This document shows, one piece after another, positions 36,418 through 45,387 of a stretch of DNA of 64,000 bases. Position numbers and translations under genes: made by a program. The DNA comes from Caldilineaceae bacterium. Lineage in GTDB: Bacteria > Chloroflexota > Anaerolineae > Caldilineales > Caldilineaceae. Position 1 is the stretch's first letter. Every line of letters begins with the position of its first letter. Below the pieces are notes generated by a model that ran no database searches, was not told the origin of the DNA, and worked only from the letters and a program-made list of their open reading frames with translations. Where the stretch lies: positions 1 through 64,000 of the forward strand of contig JAHDWH010000002.1 of NCBI GenBank assembly GCA_023384455.1, written 5' to 3'.

Positions 36418-36522
36418 TGAAAAGTCTCCGTTGAGTGGTTGATTGACTTTCTCGTTCCCATCGCTCCTGGGTGGGAACGCTCCCCCGACGCTCCGCGTCA
36501 CCGTTCTCCGTCGGACGGGTTT

Positions 36523-36587
36523 GACTCCGGGAATCGGCCACAACCGACTTGGGCATTCCCTGCATCATCTGGCCGATTCCCGGAATC
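36523..36587. repeat. GATTCCGGGAATCGGCCA inverted-repeat element, copy 3
   Basis: About 65 bp from ACTCCGGGAATCGGCCA to TGGCCGATTCCCGGAATC, in the gap upstream of the isomerase gene and downstream of the BTAD regulator. It could double as a transcription stop. Confidence 0.65.
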
Positions 36588-36604
36588 GTGTCCGTGAGGT
36601 TATC

Positions 36605-39600
36605 TTACCCCCTATGCGGCACAAAGCCCAGAATCCCGGCCAGCAGATCGCTGCGCTGGGGTATCTCCGCCGGTCGTGCTTTGGGGTTGCCCGGCTGCTC
36701 GCTCAGCAACGCCCGGGCCTGTTCCTGCGCGGGAGGGCTGCTCTCCGCGTTCTCGGCCACAAAGCGCAGAATCGGCAGGGCCGGGGCTGTCTCGCCCTGG
36801 GCCAGGAGCAGACGCGCCCACTCCAGCAGCCCGTCTGCCAGCACCCCGTCCGCGCCGATCTCCGCGGCTCTGGTCAGGGCCGGGCGCAGATAGGCTTGCG
36901 CCCCCGGGTAGTCCAGACTGGCCAGGGCCGCGCTGCCCGCCATCACCTGGCAATGGGCGCTGTCCAGCCAATTGCCAAATTCCTCATTGATGGCCCTGGC
37001 CTCGTCAAACTGCTCCTCTGCCTCCCGGTATTTGCCCTGGGCCAGGGAAATATCCCCCAGCGCCGAATAAGCATTCGCCATCCCGCCCCGATAATTGAGC
37101 TTCTGCGCCAGTTCCAGACTCTCCCGGTGATAGGCCTGGGCCGCCGCGTACTCCTGAAGATGGGCGCTGACCGTCGCCATCCGATAGGCGTTGTGGCTTT
37201 GCAGATAGGCGTTGCGGCTCGACTGGCCTCTGGTATAGGAGTTGGAGGCAAAGGCCCGCGCCTCGTCCATCTGGCGCAGGGCCAGGTAGACCTCGGCCTG
37301 ATTGCCCAGCGCGGTGGAGACGCCCCAATCGGAACCAGCCCGGCTGTAGGCCTCCCCGGCCGCGGCAAAGGCAGCCAGGGAGGCCGCATAGTCCCCCAGG
37401 CCGTAGTGGGCTGCGCCCAGAAAGACGTAGACGTGGCCCAGGGTAAAGGGGGGCGCATTGTGGCGCAGCAACTCATCGAGCGCCTGGCGGGGATAGTCGT
37501 GCGCCCGGTCAAACTGGCCCAGGCGGAAGCTGAAGATGCCTTCGTGGGCCAGGAGTTGGGCCAGCACAAGCGACTCTGCGGGCAGACCGCTGGTCTGCTT
37601 GGCCAATTGCTGGCGGGCGTCGTGGAGAAGCTGCTGAGCCTCTTGGGAGAGGGAATTGATGTCAAAGACCAGCAGCAGGGCATCCACCGCCTGGGCAAAA
37701 AAGGCGAAATGGCCCCTGGCCCCGGCTTCCCGCCAGGCCTGACGGATGTTGTCCAGATTCTGATTGACAGTCTGCAAGGCGGCAGGCAACTTCTCGCCGT
37801 AGATATCCGGCAGCAGATCGGCCAACTGCTGGCCGAACCAGCGGATGTGGCGGTCGTGCATCTCGTCCCAGCGGGCGGGCTGCTCGCCCAGCTTTTCCAG
37901 CGCGTACTGGTGCAGCAACGGGTGCAGGCTGTAGCGGTCGGCTGCCTCGTGGCGGATGAGGGATTTGTCCACCAGCCCGGTCAGTTCGACGGCCCGACTG
38001 GCCGTGACCCAGCCAGCGGCTGGGCTGTCAAAGCCGCCCCGAAAGACGGCCAGCCGGGCAAAGGCTTCCCGCTCGGCCTCGGCCAGCCGCTGCCAGGAAG
38101 CGTCGAAGACGGCCCGCTGGCTGCGGTGGCGGTCGCTGGCGTCTGTGCTGGGGTCGGCCAAAAAGTCCAGGCTGGCCTCGATTTCAGCCACAATCTGCTG
38201 GGGGGAGAGGCTGCGCACCCAGGCCGCGGCCATCTCCAGGGCCAGGGGCACGCCGTGGAGCAGACGGCAGATATGGGCAACAGCTTTGCGATTTGTCTCG
38301 TCCAGTGCAAAGCTGTTGCGTAGCCGCCGTGCCCGCTGGACGAAAAGCTGCATAGCGTCCGTGTCTGTCCCTGTCGTATTATTCTCGTCGGGATAGGCCA
38401 GGCCGCGCAGGTCCAGCAGCCACTCGGCACGCAGGTTGAGCCGCTCCCGGGAGGTCGCCAGAATTTTCACCTCCGGCGCGTCCTGCAGCAGACGGCCCAG
38501 CCAGCCGCTCTGCCCGATCAGGTGGTCCAGATTGTCCAGCACCAGCAGCAGTTCCTTGCGGCGCAGAAAGTCGCTAATCTGCTGTTGGGGTGTAGCGGGA
38601 CCGGAGAGGGGGAGGTGCAGGGCGTCGGCCAGGGCCAGGGGGATGGCGTCGGGCTGGGCCGGGTTGAGGTCGGCCAGGGGCGCATACCAGACGCCGTTGA
38701 GAAAGCCCGGGCCCATCTGTCCGGCTGCTTCCAGGGCCAGGCGGCTCTTGCCCACCCCGCCCGGCCCCACCAGTGTCAACAGACGGCAGGTGGGGTCCGT
38801 GAGCAAACGGCGGATTTCGTCCAGTTCATCCGCCCGCCCGATCAGTTCGCTGGCGGGCGTGGGCAGATTGGCGCGAGACCCCCGTCGTGCGCCCCGGATG
38901 CGCTCGTAGAGTTCCGTCGTCTCCGGTGACGGCTCCGCGCCAAAGACCTCCTGCAGAATGCGCCGGCAGTTTTCGTATTGGGCCAGGGCCGCGCTGTGCT
39001 GGCCGGTGCGGGCCAGGGCCAGCATCAGCGCCCGGTGGGCCTCCTCCCGCCAGGAGTCCAGGGCCAGCAGGCGGGTGGCGCTGTGGATGGCCCCGGCGTA
39101 GTCGCCCTGGGCCATCCGCAGCTCCACCAGTTCGTGCATAGCCTGGAGCGCCATCTCCCGGTAGCGGGCGCGCTGGGCCAGCACCCAATCCTCAAATTCG
39201 GGTGCGTCCCGCAGCATCACCCCTTCCAGAAAGTCGCCCCGGTAGAGCTCCACCGCGGCGCGCAGACTCTCGATGCGCTGGGCCGGGGGCTGCTCCGCCG
39301 TCTGTTCCACCGCGCTGGCAAAGGCTTCCACGTCCAGAGAATAGGGGGTGTCCGTGCGAAAGGTGACGGTCTGGCGGGTGATGGTGAGGTGGTTGTCGGC
39401 CAGGGCGCGCAGATTGGAGAGGCTCTGGCGCAGATTGTTGGCCGCGTCGCTCTCGGCCAGCTCGCCCCAAAAGAGACCGGCCAGGCTCTCCCGCTGATGG
39501 AGCCGGGGGTGCAGGGCCAGCCAGGCCAGGAGTGCGGCCACTTTGCCCGAACGAAAGCCGTCCAGCAGGTGGCCGTTTTGGTGGAATTCCAGACCGCCAA

Positions 39601-39628
39601 AGAGATGAATTTCTAGCCGATCATCCAA
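36605..39628 (-). CDS. AfsR/SARP-type regulator: BTAD, NTPase and TPR domains
   Basis: About 1007 residues. The order is an OmpR/PhoB-like winged helix (LEIHLFGGLEFHQNGHLLDG), the BTAD domain (ESDAANNLRQSLSNLRALAD onward), an STAND-type NTPase with Walker A GPGGVGKS and Walker B LLLVLDNLD, then a long helical region with TPR-like repeats (e.g. YSALGDISLAQGKYREAEEQF). Such proteins activate genes after ligand or partner binding. The start is uncertain: the ORF can begin at 39802, but the first 58 codons cross a 22-bp inverted repeat and are not conserved-looking, so a TTG near 39628 is assumed. The target genes are unknown; the adjacent isomerase is a candidate. Confidence 0.85.
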   Translation of the reverse strand: MDDRLEIHLFGGLEFHQNGHLLDGFRSGKVAALLAWLALHPRLHQRESLAGLFWGELAESDAANNLRQSLSNLRALADNHLTITRQTVTFRTDTPYSLDVEAFASAVEQTAEQPPAQRIESLRAAVELYRGDFLEGVMLRDAPEFEDWVLAQRARYREMALQAMHELVELRMAQGDYAGAIHSATRLLALDSWREEAHRALMLALARTGQHSAALAQYENCRRILQEVFGAEPSPETTELYERIRGARRGSRANLPTPASELIGRADELDEIRRLLTDPTCRLLTLVGPGGVGKSRLALEAAGQMGPGFLNGVWYAPLADLNPAQPDAIPLALADALHLPLSGPATPQQQISDFLRRKELLLVLDNLDHLIGQSGWLGRLLQDAPEVKILATSRERLNLRAEWLLDLRGLAYPDENNTTGTDTDAMQLFVQRARRLRNSFALDETNRKAVAHICRLLHGVPLALEMAAAWVRSLSPQQIVAEIEASLDFLADPSTDASDRHRSQRAVFDASWQRLAEAEREAFARLAVFRGGFDSPAAGWVTASRAVELTGLVDKSLIRHEAADRYSLHPLLHQYALEKLGEQPARWDEMHDRHIRWFGQQLADLLPDIYGEKLPAALQTVNQNLDNIRQAWREAGARGHFAFFAQAVDALLLVFDINSLSQEAQQLLHDARQQLAKQTSGLPAESLVLAQLLAHEGIFSFRLGQFDRAHDYPRQALDELLRHNAPPFTLGHVYVFLGAAHYGLGDYAASLAAFAAAGEAYSRAGSDWGVSTALGNQAEVYLALRQMDEARAFASNSYTRGQSSRNAYLQSHNAYRMATVSAHLQEYAAAQAYHRESLELAQKLNYRGGMANAYSALGDISLAQGKYREAEEQFDEARAINEEFGNWLDSAHCQVMAGSAALASLDYPGAQAYLRPALTRAAEIGADGVLADGLLEWARLLLAQGETAPALPILRFVAENAESSPPAQEQARALLSEQPGNPKARPAEIPQRSDLLAGILGFVPHRG

Positions 39629-39668
39629 AAGAGTGTCCAGGGGAAAGGGGGATCGTTTCCGGTTGCTA

Positions 39669-39739
39669 TTCCGGTGGGACGCACTCGCCACAGAATCCTT
39701 GCCAGCGAATGGAGATCTGGCGAGTGCGTCCCACCGGAA
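39669..39739. repeat. Perfect 22-bp inverted repeat upstream of the BTAD regulator
   Basis: Arms 39669-39690 (beginning TTCCGGTGGGACGCACTCG) and 39718-39739 are exact complements separated by 27 bases. They lie just upstream of the assumed start of the BTAD gene, so they may be an operator, a leader hairpin or simply an intergenic repeat. Confidence 0.6.
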
Positions 39740-39792
39740 GTCTGCGTATCCACCAGAAATTTTAGCACAGGTGCGAAGGGCCACCAATCCTG

Positions 39793-40296
39793 TCACCCCC
39801 ATTCGTCGGGATTCCGTCGCGATTCCTGCTGGTTGGCCTGTTCAGCCTGCCGTATCATTGTGGGAAGATTGCGGGGATGGCGTACCAGCGAAGTGGGCGG
39901 GTTGTAATGGGCAGGCAGTGGGGTCGGGTTGGGATTGTATATGTCGTTGAAGCAGGGCTGGTGGCGCTGAATGAGCATCTGTTCCGCCCGGTTCAGATTG
40001 TTTTCTACAACCGCGAAACGGTCAGCCTGGGAGTGATGCAGTTCCACCACAAAATGCAGGGCACGCGGCCAGTTCATCAACACAAAGCGGCCCACCAGCG
40101 AGCGCCCCTTCCAGCCGTCGTAGATGTGACTCCACGCCCGGTTGAAAGCTGTGTAGGATTGGCCCACATAAAAGACGACCTCCTCGTCCCGGAAGAGGTA
40201 GAGATCGAAGTGCTGCCATTCGGCTGGGCACTGCTCCACCACCAGAAAGCGGCGCAGGGGGAAGATGAGTGAGGGAAGGGGAGGCGAAGGTATCAT
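39793..40296 (-). CDS. GIY-YIG-like nuclease-domain protein
   Basis: A 167-residue protein. FDLYLFRDEEVVFYVGQSYTA, followed by NRAWSHIYDG and, near residue 110, AEQMLIQRHQPCFND, matches the layout of a divergent GIY-YIG endonuclease (strand-loop-strand, an arginine helix, a glutamate and a terminal P-x-x-N). The classical GIY is replaced by DLY. The C-terminal 50 residues are proline- and asparagine-rich. No partner gene is evident; the cellular role is unknown. Confidence 0.6.
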   Translation of the reverse strand: MIPSPPLPSLIFPLRRFLVVEQCPAEWQHFDLYLFRDEEVVFYVGQSYTAFNRAWSHIYDGWKGRSLVGRFVLMNWPRALHFVVELHHSQADRFAVVENNLNRAEQMLIQRHQPCFNDIYNPNPTPLPAHYNPPTSLVRHPRNLPTMIRQAEQANQQESRRNPDEWG

Positions 40297-40324
40297 CGGT
40301 AGCCGATTCTATTTCTTCCGGGCG

Positions 40325-40383
40325 GAAACGGGAGGCGTGATTCGTGAGATCGCCCGGCCTTTTTCACGTTTCACGTTTCACGT
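40325..40383. repeat. ACGTTTCACG hairpin element, GIY-YIG - MFS gap
   Basis: GGCGTGATTCGTGAGATCGCC then TTTTCACGTTTCACGTTTCACG. Fifth of six copies; it lies just past the MFS stop codon. Confidence 0.6.
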
Positions 40384-41544
40384 CTTCTGAACAACCCACC
40401 CCATCACCGCCACCGCGGGCAGAAAGGCGGCGAGCATTGCGGCGGTCAACCCGATGGACTGGGCCAGCAGGCCAAAGAGCAGGGGTAAAGGGATTAATCC
40501 CAAGAGCGAACTGACCGCGGTCACCGCGCCGGCCCGTCCCGGCGCGGCGGTGAGCAGCCGGGCTTTGCTGATGGGCCAGAACATCGCAAAGAAGAAGGTG
40601 AGAGGAATCATCAGCACAAAGCGGCTGGCTATGCCTGGCACGAGCAGCCAGAGCGGAAAGAGGACTGCCACTGCCCCCGTCACCACCCGCAGGACGTGGC
40701 CCGTCTCGGCCCGGGTCCGCCAGCGGTCCAGCACGAGCAGACTGACGACGCCCACCCCCATCTGCGCGGCCACATAGACGCCCACCAGGGCCTGGGACAT
40801 CCCCACTTCCTGGGCCAGCCAGACGGTTTTCAGCACAAAAGGGGTTTCCAGCAGCTCGAAGAAAAAGAGGAAGATCAGCCAGCGCCGGGCCTCCGGGCTG
40901 GCGAGGACCTCCCGCACATTGCCCCGCAGGGTCTGCCAGAGGAGACTTTCCCCGGCTGATTCTGTGTGGGGTGAGGGTGGAAAGCCTGTGCGCAAAATCA
41001 AAACCGCATAGACCAGCGCGCAGCCACCGATTCCCACCAGCAGCCAGCGCCAATCCAACCCCAGCCAGAAGACCAGCGCCACCAGCAGAGGTGCCAGGGC
41101 CGCGCCGATTGTATCGAAGAGGACCGAGCGGGTATAGGCCCGGTCCGGTGCTGTGGGATAGGCTTCCACCACCAGTACATCGCCGGTGTGGGTGAGGGGT
41201 CCGCCCGCCGCGCCGTAGAGGGCGTAGGCCAGAAGCAGCAGCCCGAAGGTGGGGGCCAGCCCGATGAGCAGAATGGAGAGTCCCGCGCCGGCCGCACCCA
41301 GCCCCATCAGCCAGCGGCGATCCCACACATCCAGCAGCAGCCCGTGGACTGGGTCGATCACCTGGCTGACCCACTCCATCACCTGGCGCAGCAGGGCAAT
41401 CTGGGCCAGATTCAGCCCCAACGCACGCTGAATCGTCGGCATCAGCACATCGGGCAGGCCACTCAGCAACTCATCGCTGAAGCGCCCGCCATAGGCCAGG
41501 ATGATTTGGCGAAGGGAAAAGCGGGGATTGCGCGGGAGGTGCAT
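40378..41544 (-). CDS. Major facilitator superfamily transporter
   Basis: A 388-residue protein with about 12 hydrophobic segments and an MFS-like A-motif region (DPVHGLLLDVWDRRWLMGLG) between helices 2 and 3. Conserved positions are otherwise weak, so it belongs to one of the less characterised MFS branches. The substrate is unknown. It is transcribed in the same direction as the DUF362 gene upstream (50-base gap), so they may share a transcript. Confidence 0.85.
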   Translation of the reverse strand: MHLPRNPRFSLRQIILAYGGRFSDELLSGLPDVLMPTIQRALGLNLAQIALLRQVMEWVSQVIDPVHGLLLDVWDRRWLMGLGAAGAGLSILLIGLAPTFGLLLLAYALYGAAGGPLTHTGDVLVVEAYPTAPDRAYTRSVLFDTIGAALAPLLVALVFWLGLDWRWLLVGIGGCALVYAVLILRTGFPPSPHTESAGESLLWQTLRGNVREVLASPEARRWLIFLFFFELLETPFVLKTVWLAQEVGMSQALVGVYVAAQMGVGVVSLLVLDRWRTRAETGHVLRVVTGAVAVLFPLWLLVPGIASRFVLMIPLTFFFAMFWPISKARLLTAAPGRAGAVTAVSSLLGLIPLPLLFGLLAQSIGLTAAMLAAFLPAVAVMGWVVQKT

Positions 41545-41594
41545 GGGACTGGGGAATGGGGAATGGGTATCGCCCAGTCCCCATTCCCTTTTCT

Positions 41595-42872
41595 CTATGC
41601 CAGGACCGGCTCGTAGTTTTTCAGCCGTTCCAGCGTCTGTTCGTAGATTTCAAAGTGCTCGCCTTCGTTCTCCTCCGGGTCTACATATTTGAACCACATA
41701 GCCTGTTCCGGATTTTCGCCAGAGAGCAGACGGCGGCTCTCCCGCACCCGGCCTTCCGGGCTGTGCCACTTCACTTCGCCCTGCTGCAGAAGGATAAACT
41801 CGCCGGCGTAGGCGTTGTGGAAGAGCTTCTGGTTGTCCCGGTAGTAGAGGGCCTGTTCGCACATTGTATAGAGCCAGGAGTAGCACATCTCCGGGCTGTC
41901 GGTCTGAATGGAGTAGAAGCTGCCTTCCGGCTCCCGTTCGATCTCGCTTTGGAAGTCGATTTTGCTCAAATCCACCGTGCCATAGCCCCCATCCGCGGCC
42001 ATCTTCACCGAATTGCGGTCCCGGTGGAAGGGGGGGGTGGGCCAGTCGGAGGCTGGGTCGTGGCCCATTGTGTGCATCAGACAGGCGTCGGTGGCGATGA
42101 CGTGATCCCCCGCCATCAGCCCGTTGACCACCCGGCCCTGATGTACGCCGGTTTTGGCGTCCACGCCGCTGTGCCATTCCTGGCCGGCCTGACCCACCAG
42201 CGCATCCACAATCGAGAGCGCGGGGTCGAAGAGCTTGCCCAGATCGGCCAGGTGGTAGGGCATACGCACCAGGTGGTGGTAGTAGGTGCGGGGGCGTCCG
42301 CCGTGAAATTCGCCGGGCATCAGGCCGAAAAGATTCTTCAGACAGCCGGTGACACCCATAAAGGCGTGGTTTTTGATGAGGGCTACGGAGATCAGTTCGT
42401 CGGCCTCGGCGCAGGCTTCCATCACCTGATATTTGTCGAACATCAGGCCGCCGCCAGGGGTCTCCACCCAGCGGAAGGGGGGCTTTGTGCCGTCGAAGTA
42501 TTTCACATCGAACTCTTTGAGCAAGGGGGCGATTTGGGTCGTATCCTCAATCGTCTCGCCGTTGTACATTGTGTAGAAGCTGACGTCCACGCACTGTAAC
42601 TCGGCGGTCGTCTTTTCGCGCAGCAGACGCAGGGTGGCCCGCACCACCGGATCGCTCACCAGTTGTTGCCGGTGGCGCTCGTTGTACATCACTACATTTC
42701 GTGTAGCCTTGTCCTGGTTGAATTTGATGGCGATGGTCTTGGCGGCGCGCAGCCGCTCCCAGGAGCGGTGCAGGGGCGCAGTCGCCTGCTTCAGCGCCTG
42801 GTAGACGGTCTCATCGTCGGCCATAAAGTCGCAGTGGACGCCGCGCACAGTGTACTCTTTGGGGGTAGACAT
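41595..42872 (-). CDS. DUF362 domain-containing protein
   Basis: A 425-residue protein matching DUF362: KTIAIKFNQDKATRNV near the start, then ISVALIKNHAFMGVTGCLKN and LSIVDALVGQAGQEW. DUF362 proteins are often annotated as iron-sulfur or ferredoxin-like maturation factors, but this one shows no cysteine cluster. The function is unknown. A 23-bp tandem duplication lies just upstream of the start. Confidence 0.8.
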   Translation of the reverse strand: MSTPKEYTVRGVHCDFMADDETVYQALKQATAPLHRSWERLRAAKTIAIKFNQDKATRNVVMYNERHRQQLVSDPVVRATLRLLREKTTAELQCVDVSFYTMYNGETIEDTTQIAPLLKEFDVKYFDGTKPPFRWVETPGGGLMFDKYQVMEACAEADELISVALIKNHAFMGVTGCLKNLFGLMPGEFHGGRPRTYYHHLVRMPYHLADLGKLFDPALSIVDALVGQAGQEWHSGVDAKTGVHQGRVVNGLMAGDHVIATDACLMHTMGHDPASDWPTPPFHRDRNSVKMAADGGYGTVDLSKIDFQSEIEREPEGSFYSIQTDSPEMCYSWLYTMCEQALYYRDNQKLFHNAYAGEFILLQQGEVKWHSPEGRVRESRRLLSGENPEQAMWFKYVDPEENEGEHFEIYEQTLERLKNYEPVLA

Positions 42873-42892
42873 TCGGTGAACTCCTCATTATT

Positions 42893-42938
42893 GGATGATC
42901 GGTGTCGATGGGTATGGATGATCGGTGTCGATGGGTAT
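42893..42938. repeat. Two tandem 23-bp units upstream of DUF362
   Basis: The unit beginning GGATGATCGGTGTCGATGGG occurs twice in a row, about 20 bases upstream of the DUF362 start codon. It is a recent-looking duplication within the presumed leader or promoter. Confidence 0.8.
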
Positions 42939-42976
42939 GTATGATACAGTATCGGGAAAGACTTTTCAAACGGCGA

Positions 42977-43024
42977 AATGAAAACGGACAGACACGCACG
43001 AAAGCGCACCTGTCCGTTTTCATT
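42977..43024 (-). terminator. Terminator after the PPIase gene
   Basis: Perfect 15-bp inverted repeat (AATGAAAACGGACAG) around an 18-base loop, ending CCGTTTTCATT on the minus strand. It lies 19 bases downstream of the PPIase stop. Confidence 0.65.
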
Positions 43025-43042
43025 CTCGTATATTCCAGCCGC

Positions 43043-44467
43043 TTATTGACCCAACCCCGCGGGCAATTTGGAGAGCAGATTTTCTGGCCGTTCGATCTTT
43101 GTAGCCAGAATCCGCTCCTGTAGCCAGGTCTGGAATGCTTGGGACTTCTCCTGAGCCAGGGTGTTTTCGTCTTTGGCCCGGTTTTCGTCCCGCTCGATGA
43201 CCTGGATGATGTGATAGCCAAACTGGGTTTTAACCAGTTCGCTGGTATCACCGATGGGGAGGGTGAAGACGGTTTCGTCGAATTCGGGCACGTAGGCACC
43301 CCGGCGCGCCCAGCCCAGATCACCGCCGTTGGCACCGCTGCCCGGGTCGTCGCTATACTCTGCGGCCAGGGCCGCAAAATCTTCGCCGTCCAGAATGCGC
43401 TGGCGAATCTGTGTAGCCAGGGCCAGAGCTTCCGCTTCGCTCATAATGGCGTCATCTTCCAGGGCCACTGTATCAGTAAGGGCTGCGCTGGCCGTCGCTT
43501 CGGGTGCGCTCTCCACCGTGCCGGTCAGTTCGCCGGAGCTATCGAGAGAAGAGGTCTCGTCTACTGCGGGCGGGTCGATGCGGATCAGAATATGGCGGGC
43601 GTGTACCTGTTCTTCGGTTGCGGTGACCCGCTCATCGCCGATGGCGTCCTGCATCTTCTCCCGCAATAGCTGGGCACGGAGCACCTCTCGGTAGTCAGCC
43701 ACACTCATACCGGCTTTTTTCAACTGGTCGGAACGGGCCGTCAGTCCTTCGTTGTAGAGCGTGTCGTCCAGGATGGTAGGCGGTTCGGGGGTTGGCGCTT
43801 CTACTGTCGGGATCGGCTCGGCTGGGGTGGTCTCCGTCACACCTTCGCTGGCTGCCACGGTAGGTTGGGCAGTGGCGGTCGGTGTGGGCGGCAGGGAAGC
43901 CGCCGTCGCCGTCGCCTCCACCCCGGCTTCCGCGGTCGCCGTGGCCTGGGGTACGGTCAACGCGCCCTGACGGGCTGCGATCTCTTCGCGCAAGGCGTCG
44001 TCGATCTCTGCTTCGCTTACGCTCACGCCCATCTCCGCAGCGGCCAGATTGATGACCTCTTCATCGATCATCGCGTTGATTACCTGTGTGCCGAGTGAAA
44101 TGGGGCTGGCCAGGGTGGCCTGGAGTTGGGAAATTTGGGAGGCAAAGAAATCCTGACCGCCAAACTGCTGGGAGAAGAGCTGGTATTGGAACAACTGCTC
44201 CTGTAGCTGGGTTTCCTGCAGCCGGGCGCGCTTCCAAAAGTCCCGGGTGACAATCGTCTTTTCTTCTACTTTGGCCAAAACACTGCCCGGTTTGATGAGA
44301 AGCTCATTGACCGCGCCGCCCAAGACCAGCAACAGAGCCAGCGCCACCGCGGGCACCACATAAGTTAGTATCTGTTTGTTGCGCTCCCAGTCCCGGGCGC
44401 GCAGGCGAACCTCTTTGGGAGTTTCGGCCTTTGGAGCTTCCTGTTGATTCTTCCTGCGTTTCGCCAT
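43043..44467 (-). CDS. Membrane-anchored parvulin-type peptidyl-prolyl isomerase
   Basis: A 474-residue protein with one N-terminal membrane helix (ILTYVVPAVALALLLVLGG) after a basic cytoplasmic tail, so it folds or chaperones proteins outside the membrane (SurA/PrsA-like). A SurA-N-like helical region follows. The parvulin domain starts at QVHARHILIRI and continues with FAALAAEYSDDPGSGANGGDLGW and FGYHIIQV. It is unusual in two ways: a low-complexity Ala/Thr/Pro/Glu linker at about residues 175-240, and a second acidic/Thr-rich insert of about 45 residues splitting the parvulin domain just after HARHILIRI. Confidence 0.88.
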   Translation of the reverse strand: MAKRRKNQQEAPKAETPKEVRLRARDWERNKQILTYVVPAVALALLLVLGGAVNELLIKPGSVLAKVEEKTIVTRDFWKRARLQETQLQEQLFQYQLFSQQFGGQDFFASQISQLQATLASPISLGTQVINAMIDEEVINLAAAEMGVSVSEAEIDDALREEIAARQGALTVPQATATAEAGVEATATAASLPPTPTATAQPTVAASEGVTETTPAEPIPTVEAPTPEPPTILDDTLYNEGLTARSDQLKKAGMSVADYREVLRAQLLREKMQDAIGDERVTATEEQVHARHILIRIDPPAVDETSSLDSSGELTGTVESAPEATASAALTDTVALEDDAIMSEAEALALATQIRQRILDGEDFAALAAEYSDDPGSGANGGDLGWARRGAYVPEFDETVFTLPIGDTSELVKTQFGYHIIQVIERDENRAKDENTLAQEKSQAFQTWLQERILATKIERPENLLSKLPAGLGQ

Positions 44468-44556
44468 AGAAACGAGTCCCCTTAAATGTTACCAGGCCGC
44501 ACAGTGGGCCACAGTTGGTAGGGATGGTGAGGAAAGGGTCGGACGTAGATGGAAAA

Positions 44557-44585
44557 TAGGGGCGTGGATCGAGTCCGCGCCCCTA
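44557..44585. terminator. Hairpin between rpsR and the PPIase gene
   Basis: TAGGGGCG and its complement CGCCCCTA over an AT-poor loop, 35 bases downstream of the rpsR stop. Suggestive as a terminator, but without a strong T-run. Confidence 0.45.
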
Positions 44586-44619
44586 CAGTTCCCTCTTTGG
44601 GTTGCCCAAAAACAGCCGG

Positions 44620-45066
44620 TTATGCGCCCCGTTTGCGGGTGATGCGCACGTGTTCGCCGGTGTAGGGCATCAGGGCCAGGTGACGGGCGCGCTTGATAGC
44701 CGTGGTGACTTTGCGCTGCATCTTGGCGCTGACCCGGGTCTTGCGCCTCGAGTAGATGCGCCCCCGGTTGTCCACGAAGCGGCTCAGGATTGTGACTTTT
44801 TTGTAGTCGATGTCATCCAGCTTGACTTCGTTGCCCACATGCCGGGGGTTGCGCCGTCGGCCATCTTTGGTGCGGGCAAAAACAGCCGGGCCGTCGGAGT
44901 AGCTTGTGCTATCGTCATCGTCCCCGCCATCATCCACATCATCGATATCATCCACTTCGTCGTCATCGTCGATCTGGGGGCGGCCAGCCGGTCGTCCAGT
45001 GCGCTGAGGAGCACGGCTTAACGGGCGGCGGACCTCTTCTTCTTCGTCACGAGTTCGCTCTGCCAT
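44620..45066 (-). CDS. rpsR: 30S ribosomal protein S18 with acidic N-terminal extension
   Basis: The C-terminal 70 residues are ordinary S18: [20 protein letters not shown] (with an extra residue), [20 protein letters not shown] and [11 protein letters not shown]18 is normally 75-90 residues, whereas this one has about 75 additional N-terminal residues, basic first and then extremely acidic (about 25 residues of mostly Asp/Glu), ending [13 protein letters not shown]. It starts 4 bases after rpsF, so it is co-translated. The usual ssb gene between rpsF and rpsR is absent. Confidence 0.92.
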   Translation of the reverse strand: MAERTRDEEEEVRRPLSRAPQRTGRPAGRPQIDDDDEVDDIDDVDDGGDDDDSTSYSDGPAVFARTKDGRRRNPRHVGNEVKLDDIDYKKVTILSRFVDNRGRIYSRRKTRVSAKMQRKVTTAIKRARHLALMPYTGEHVRITRKRGA

Positions 45067-45069
45067 TGG

Positions 45070-45387
45070 TTATTCCTCCCCGCCTTCGTCGTCTTTGCGC
45101 ACAACCAGAAACCGAATCACATCTTCGTTGAGACGGAGTATCCGCTCCACTTCAGCCACCCCACCAGGCGGCATCTGCACATTTTGCAGAATATAGTAGC
45201 CCAGAAAGTGGTTGTTGATGGGGTAGGCGAGCTTGCGCTGTCCCCAGACTTCCGTGCTGACTACCTGGCCGTTTTGCCCGGCAATCGCCTGCGTCACCCG
45301 TTCATTGACGCCATTGATCCCATCTTCGTCCAGTTTGGGCTGGATGATGTAGATCATCTCATAGGAATTCGTTGCCTGTTCGTTCAT
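45070..45387 (-). CDS. rpsF: 30S ribosomal protein S6
   Basis: A 105-residue protein: YEMIYIIQPKLDEDGINGV, GQRKLAYPINNHFLGYYIL and VERILRLNEDVIRFLVV are standard S6 strands and helices. S6 binds S18 on the 30S platform. A candidate minus-strand -10 (GCTAAAAT) lies about 125 bases upstream, followed by a hairpin (AGCGAGGGA/TCTCTCGCT) in the leader, which could mediate control by the S6-S18 pair; I cannot see the published S6:S18 motif clearly. Confidence 0.95.
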   Translation of the reverse strand: MNEQATNSYEMIYIIQPKLDEDGINGVNERVTQAIAGQNGQVVSTEVWGQRKLAYPINNHFLGYYILQNVQMPPGGVAEVERILRLNEDVIRFLVVRKDDEGGEE

